36,075 bases of DNA, from contig CAMLEO010000034.1 of assembly GCA_946478975.1 (NCBI GenBank), positions 1 through 36,075 on the forward strand, written 5' to 3'. Made by a program: the position numbers and the translations under genes. Shown piece by piece: positions 33,001-36,075 of this stretch (within the stretch, counting starts at the first letter, position 1; every line of letters starts with the position of its first letter). The notes below the pieces were generated by a model. It was not told the origin of the DNA, did not search any database, and saw only the letters and a list, made by a program, of their open reading frames with translations. The DNA comes from an uncultured Steroidobacter sp. GTDB taxonomy: Bacteria; Pseudomonadota; Gammaproteobacteria; Steroidobacterales; Steroidobacteraceae.

Positions 33001-33484
33001 CGGCGCTGAATTCCAGCCCATCGTGCTACCCGCCGCGACCGTGAGCACGGGCACGACCGGCCTGTGCGCGCTGTGCTCCGTCAGCAACCCAAGTCGTGTC
33101 ATCGACGCCGATCCAAACAACTTCGCAACGATGAACGTCACCGTCGGCGTAGGCGTGTTCATCCACGTGACGGACACCGACACAACATACTCAGCAGGCA
33201 CGCGCGCCGGCTTCGTCATCGAAGATCCAGGCAGCCTTCTGCAACTCACATTGCTCCAAGGCATCACGCTACGCACGTACTTGAACGGCGCACTGCGCGA
33301 CACCGCGTCCTATGGCGCACTGCTGGACCTCGATCTCATCGGGCTGACCGGCATCAGCGGCCGCACGCTGGTGACATTCACCACGACCCAACCATTCGAT
33401 GAAGTCAGGATCGGCTACAGCGCGCTGGCCGGTGCGCTGAGCTCGATCGATGTGTCACAGGCATGTGTCGATCCAACGCCATGA
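30047..33484 (+). CDS. Large lipoprotein with 25 thrombospondin type-3 calcium-binding repeats
   Basis: A 1145-residue predicted lipoprotein. ATG 30047 has GGAAGGGAG upstream; the lipobox is LAGC (about Cys21). Residues 56-80 are a Ser/Gly linker coded by eight 9-base tandem repeats. Residues 88-978 contain 25 repeats of about 36 residues with the frame DxDxDGxxDxxDNCPLxxNxxQxDxDGDGxGDAC, the calcium-binding TSP3 type. From repeat 11 onward, three repeat kinds (DTDDD/DPDDD, ENDTD, DDSD) follow each other in strict order. The last 167 residues are a separate domain with four Cys near its start (NCAAG, LCALC), rich in beta-strand and without a name I know. The stop overlaps the next gene's start by ATGA. 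It probably forms a rigid, calcium-dependent stalk at the cell surface. Confidence 0.88.
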   Translation: MRSRGCVWVCVAWLACAVLAGCNAQGGGPGAAVSTSTGGDVTFTVDNSTADTDANSTSSSSSSSSSGSSSSSSSSGSSGSIAAPSPPDADNDGIADALDNCRVVANPNQLDADSDGVGDACDDSDGDGRLDVVDNCRVVANSNQLDADGDGVGDACDDSDGDGRLDIVDNCPAVANSNQLDSDGDGVGDACDDSDGDSRLDVIDNCPRTSNPSQLDTDGDGVGNACDADIDNDGVVNTSDNCVLTANASQADSDSDGIGDACENDTDGDGVLNATDNCPLTPNPGQQNTDADATGDACDDSDNDTLTDDIDNCPLVANPSQTDTDGDGLGDACDTDDDNDAVSDASDNCPVVTNASQTDTDGDGVGDACDTDDDNDAVSDASDNCPLIANASQTDTDGDGLGDACDTDDDNDAVADGGDNCPLTSNASQADADGDGLGDACDTDDDNDAVSDVSDNCPLITNASQTDTDGDGIGDACENDTDGDGVANVTDNCPLIGNAGQQDGDGDGVGDVCDDSDSDGIFDAADNCPTAANTNQLDTDGDNLGNACDPDDDGDTVPDAGDNCPLTANISQTDTDSDGIGDACENDTDGDGVTNATDNCPLISNAGQQDADHDGAGDACDDSDSDSITDDVDNCPLTDNASQTDTDSDGLGDACDTDDDNDAISDATDNCPLVSNASQTDTDGDGIGDACENDTDGDGVANVTDNCPLISNAAQQDADSDGVGDVCDDSDNDGLVDATDNCPTTSNSNQLDTDSDGVGNACDPDDDGDGIADGGDNCPLTANGSQTDTDGDGIGDACENDTDGDGVANASDNCPLIPNAGQQDADNDGIGNVCDDSDTDGITDDVDNCRVVANPTQTDTDSDGIGDLCDTDDDNDTVSDGSDNCPLTANVSQTDTDGDGIGDACENDTDGDGVLNGTDNCPLIANAGQQNNDGDSTGDACDPDDDNDGVLDGSDNCPLTANASQTDSDGDGIGDACEVTTNCAAGAEFQPIVLPAATVSTGTTGLCALCSVSNPSRVIDADPNNFATMNVTVGVGVFIHVTDTDTTYSAGTRAGFVIEDPGSLLQLTLLQGITLRTYLNGALRDTASYGALLDLDLIGLTGISGRTLVTFTTTQPFDEVRIGYSALAGALSSIDVSQACVDPTP
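30212..30283 (+). repeat. Eight tandem 9-base repeats coding a Ser/Gly linker
   Basis: The unit is TCGAGCAGT, with small changes in the last codon position and one copy TCGACCAGT. It keeps the reading frame, each unit giving three residues (SSS, SSG or STS). Copy number could change without a frameshift, so it would alter only the length of the tether. Confidence 0.85.
30308..32980 (+). repeat. DNA array of 25 TSP3-coding repeats of about 107 bases
   Basis: The repeats are similar in protein but differ at many third positions. From the eleventh unit they follow a three-unit order (about 324 bases), with a six-unit order (DTDDD, ENDTD, DDSD, DPDDD, ENDTD, DDSD) also visible. This points to growth by copying of multi-repeat blocks. 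Confidence 0.85.
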
Positions 33485-36075
33485 TGCGCACACTGGAAAC
33501 AAGCTCGCTGGCGCTGCTGGCGGCCGTCATGTGCGGCCCGCTGAGCGCGGCCACGCCGATGCGCTTCGAGCGGCTCGGTCCGGACGAGGGATTGTCACAA
33601 CAGGCGGTGCTGGCGATCGGCCAGGACGCACGCGGTTTCATGTGGCTCGGGACCGAAGATGGTTTGAACCGCTTCGACGGGTTTGCATTCCAGCACCCCG
33701 AAGAAAGCACCGGGCTCGGCAACGCGTTCGTCACCGATGTGGAGCTCGATTCGAGCGGCACGCTCTGGGTCGCCACCGATGGCAGTGGCGTGCTGACGCG
33801 AGATCCGCACACGGGACAGTTCAGTGCATCGTGGTCGAACGGAGCGAGCGACACCGCGGGATTGAGCAGCGCTCGCACAGTCAAGGCCGACGGGCTCGGT
33901 CGCATCTGGATCGGCACACGCGATGCCGGGCTGGTTGTTTACGATCCGCGGAGACATACATTCAAACGTTTCCATCACTCCGCAGACGATGCGACGACGC
34001 TCAGCGGAGACGCGATCTACAGTGTGCAGATCGTCGCCGGCGGTGCGTGGATCGGCACCGACGGCGGCCTCGATTACATCGATAACAATCTCGACAAGCC
34101 GGTCCAGCGTTACGTACTCGGTGCCGTTCAAGCGGTGCTCGAAGACCGCTCGGGAATGGTGTGGGTCGGCACCGCTCATGGGCTGATCCAGCTGGAGCCG
34201 CGCACGGGCGAGAAGGTGTTGTATCAGGCCGATAGTCGCAACCCGGCCGCGCTGCCCGCCAATGAAGTGCAAACACTGCTGGAGGATTCCGAGCGACGGC
34301 TTTGGGTGGGCACGACCGCAGGCCTCGCTTTGTACGATCCGAACAAGCAAGGCTTCGATACTTACAAACACGACGCCGCCGATCCAACCAGCTTGCCGGA
34401 CGACCGCATCGTTTCGTTATTCGAGGATCGCGGCGGACTGCTGTGGGTCGGCACGCAACTGGCGGGCGCGGCGAAGTGGAATCCTCGCAGCTGGTCGTTC
34501 GGTCATCACCTGGAGCGCGACGCGAATCCCGCCGTCAATAACATCACTTCCTTCACACAGGATCGCGCCGGGACGATCTGGATAGGAACGTTTGGAGCTG
34601 GATTGCGCGTGCTCGACGATGCGAGCGGCACGACGCGCCCGTGGCATCGCGGGCCCGCCCGAGTCGACGACGCTATCATGGCGCTGCTCACCGATCGCAG
34701 CGGAGCGCTGTGGGTCGGCACGATGAACGCCGGCTTGCTGCGCATCGCCCCGGATCGAAAGCACACCGAAGTGTTTCGTAACGATCCGGCGCGGGCGCAC
34801 TCGCTTCCCGCGGATGGTGTGATGTCATTGCTCGAAGATTCAGCCGGACGCATCTGGATCGGCACCTACGGCGGCGGCTTATCGCGCTTCACGCCCGCGA
34901 CGCGCGACTTTCGGCCTGCCGTGCCCGACGCCGACCCGAACAGTCCATTGCGCACCGGACGAGTAACGGCGCTTGCCGAAGATCATGAGGGCCGCATCTG
35001 GGCCGGCACCGACGGCGCTGGATTGCATGTGCTGACCCCGACGACCGGCGCGACACAGCAGTGGCTGCACGATGCAAACGATGCGAACAGCCTCGGAGCC
35101 GACACGATCTATGCGCTGCATGCTGATACGAACGGCGCGTTGTGGATTGGAACGCATGGTCGAGGACTGGATCGCCTGTCGGTGCAGTCGCGCGATTTGT
35201 CACAACTGAAGTTCGCTCATTACAGAGAAGCGCAAGGGCTGCCGGACAACACCGTCTACGCCATCCTGTCCGATGACGACGACAATCTGTGGCTCAGCAC
35301 CGGCCACGGGCTCGCCGCGCTGATCAGAAGCGGTCACAACCTGCGCAGCTTTCATCGCAGCCACGGACTGCAAGGCGAGGAGTTCAACTTTGGTGCGGCG
35401 TTTCGCAGCAGCTCCGGGCGGCTCTATTTCGGCGGCACGAACGTCTACAACGTGTTCGCGCCGCGGCGCCTGCAGTTCAACCGACATTTGCCGTCGGTGG
35501 CGCTCACCGGGATCTCCATACTCAATCAGCCGCTGCAGGCACCGGTGCCATACGAAGCGCTGGATCGAATGCAGCTGGGCTATCGTGATCAAGTCGTCAC
35601 ATTCGATTTCGCCGCGCTCGACTTCACCTCGCCGCGCGAGAATCGCTTCCGGTACCGGCTCGAAGGTTTCGACAGCGATTGGGTGAACGCCGCGGCACGT
35701 CGCAGCGCTACCTACACCAGGCTCGCCGGAGGTGAGTACACGTTCCGCGTGCAAGCAGCGAACTCCGACGGCCGATGGAGCGGCGCCGACCTCGCGCTGC
35801 GCTTGAATGTCGAAGCACCACCGTGGCAACGAGGTTGGGCGTATGCAATCTATGTCGCGGTTCTGGCCTTCGCGCTCTACGCCGCCTGGGCTGCGTGGCG
35901 TCGCAAGCGAGCACGCGAGGAGCACTATCGGATCGAGCTGGAAACGAAAGTTCGTGATCGAACCCGCGAGATCGCCGAGCGCAACGCGGAGCTCGAAGAT
36001 GCGAACCGGCGCTTGCAGGAGGCGAGTCTCACCGATCCGCTCACCGGTCTTTCCAATCGGCGCGCGCTGATGCAA
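33481..36075 (+). CDS. Reg_prop/Y_Y_Y sensor diguanylate cyclase, C-terminus beyond the window
   Basis: 865 codons are visible. The ATG at 33481 overlaps the TSP3 gene's stop (ATGA); a second ATG follows at 33484. A signal peptide (SSLALLAAVMCGPLSA) leads to about 13 propeller blades of the Reg_prop type, each with WVGT/WIGT plus GL (WLGTEDGLNRFDGF, LWVGTTAGLALYDP, IWIGTYGGGLSRFTP), enough for two propellers. A Y_Y_Y domain follows (NRFRYRLEGFDSDWVNAA, GEYTFRVQAANSDGRWS). A transmembrane helix lies near residues 786-806 (AIYVAVLAFALYAAWAAW), then a coiled coil (EIAERNAELEDANRRLQEA), then DPLTGLSNRRAL, the typical beginning of a GGDEF domain. It should sense something in the periplasm and make c-di-GMP. 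The GGDEF motif itself is not visible, so activity is assumed. Confidence 0.9.
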   Translation, partial: MMRTLETSSLALLAAVMCGPLSAATPMRFERLGPDEGLSQQAVLAIGQDARGFMWLGTEDGLNRFDGFAFQHPEESTGLGNAFVTDVELDSSGTLWVATDGSGVLTRDPHTGQFSASWSNGASDTAGLSSARTVKADGLGRIWIGTRDAGLVVYDPRRHTFKRFHHSADDATTLSGDAIYSVQIVAGGAWIGTDGGLDYIDNNLDKPVQRYVLGAVQAVLEDRSGMVWVGTAHGLIQLEPRTGEKVLYQADSRNPAALPANEVQTLLEDSERRLWVGTTAGLALYDPNKQGFDTYKHDAADPTSLPDDRIVSLFEDRGGLLWVGTQLAGAAKWNPRSWSFGHHLERDANPAVNNITSFTQDRAGTIWIGTFGAGLRVLDDASGTTRPWHRGPARVDDAIMALLTDRSGALWVGTMNAGLLRIAPDRKHTEVFRNDPARAHSLPADGVMSLLEDSAGRIWIGTYGGGLSRFTPATRDFRPAVPDADPNSPLRTGRVTALAEDHEGRIWAGTDGAGLHVLTPTTGATQQWLHDANDANSLGADTIYALHADTNGALWIGTHGRGLDRLSVQSRDLSQLKFAHYREAQGLPDNTVYAILSDDDDNLWLSTGHGLAALIRSGHNLRSFHRSHGLQGEEFNFGAAFRSSSGRLYFGGTNVYNVFAPRRLQFNRHLPSVALTGISILNQPLQAPVPYEALDRMQLGYRDQVVTFDFAALDFTSPRENRFRYRLEGFDSDWVNAAARRSATYTRLAGGEYTFRVQAANSDGRWSGADLALRLNVEAPPWQRGWAYAIYVAVLAFALYAAWAAWRRKRAREEHYRIELETKVRDRTREIAERNAELEDANRRLQEASLTDPLTGLSNRRALMQ

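Overview
The window reads as a high-GC Gram-negative chromosome segment with dense, mostly intact genes. Outer-membrane porins, lipoproteins, an SH3-domain protein of the TIGR04211 kind, a TorF-like porin and a lanthanide-type methanol dehydrogenase together suggest a soil or freshwater gammaproteobacterium. A Steroidobacter/Nevskiales-like organism would fit, but that placement is inference from gene content. I see no rRNA, tRNA, CRISPR array, insertion sequence or phage gene.

Region 1 (1-8650) is a C1 oxidation locus. A divergent GAF-type sigma-54 activator (partial) faces a porin, a beta-propeller protein, XoxF (lanthanide-type PQQ methanol dehydrogenase), its cytochrome XoxG, the binding protein XoxJ, glutathione-dependent formaldehyde dehydrogenase and Gfa. 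XoxF makes formaldehyde in the periplasm, XoxG takes the electrons, and Gfa plus FrmA convert formaldehyde to S-formylglutathione in the cytoplasm. Two sites with the GG-N10-GC spacing of sigma-54 promoters lie before the porin and before xoxF. A small exported protein of unknown function is encoded on the opposite strand inside the locus. Formylglutathione hydrolase, formate dehydrogenase and PQQ synthesis genes are not in the window.

Region 2 (8651-13129) holds a Tat-exported PL5-like lyase, then an amidase-MFS pair divergent from a CGNR zinc-finger regulator, with an inverted repeat and a -10-like box in the shared intergenic region.

Region 3 (13130-20260) is the most unusual part. A TorF-like porin, an ECF sigma factor, a zinc-finger membrane anti-sigma factor and a subtilisin-like lipoprotein lie on the minus strand. 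Beyond them are a CHRD/monoheme lipoprotein, a divergent monoheme lipoprotein and a beta-barrel protein with an N-terminal CxxCH. A motif TGAACC-N15/16-GG(T/C)ACT(C/T)AC occurs before the sigma gene and twice, back to back, between the two lipoprotein genes. This suggests one regulon: an ECF switch controlling a surface heme/CHRD system. The periplasmic part of the anti-sigma factor resembles a subtilase propeptide and sits next to a subtilase gene.

Region 4 (20261-28794) contains envelope and metabolic genes: the SH3 protein, a secreted unknown, a MocR regulator with a direct repeat before its start, two alpha/beta hydrolases with an overlapping GIY-YIG gene between them, an SRPBCC protein, and a GST-cupin-DUF4241 operon divergent from an HxlR regulator with two tandem operator-like palindromes.

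Region 5 (28795-36075) is an apparent operon: an OmpA-family protein, a 1145-residue lipoprotein with 25 thrombospondin type-3 calcium-binding repeats, and (ATGA overlap) a membrane sensor with Reg_prop propellers, Y_Y_Y domain and the beginning of a GGDEF domain, cut by the window end. It could link a calcium-binding cell-surface stalk to c-di-GMP signalling.
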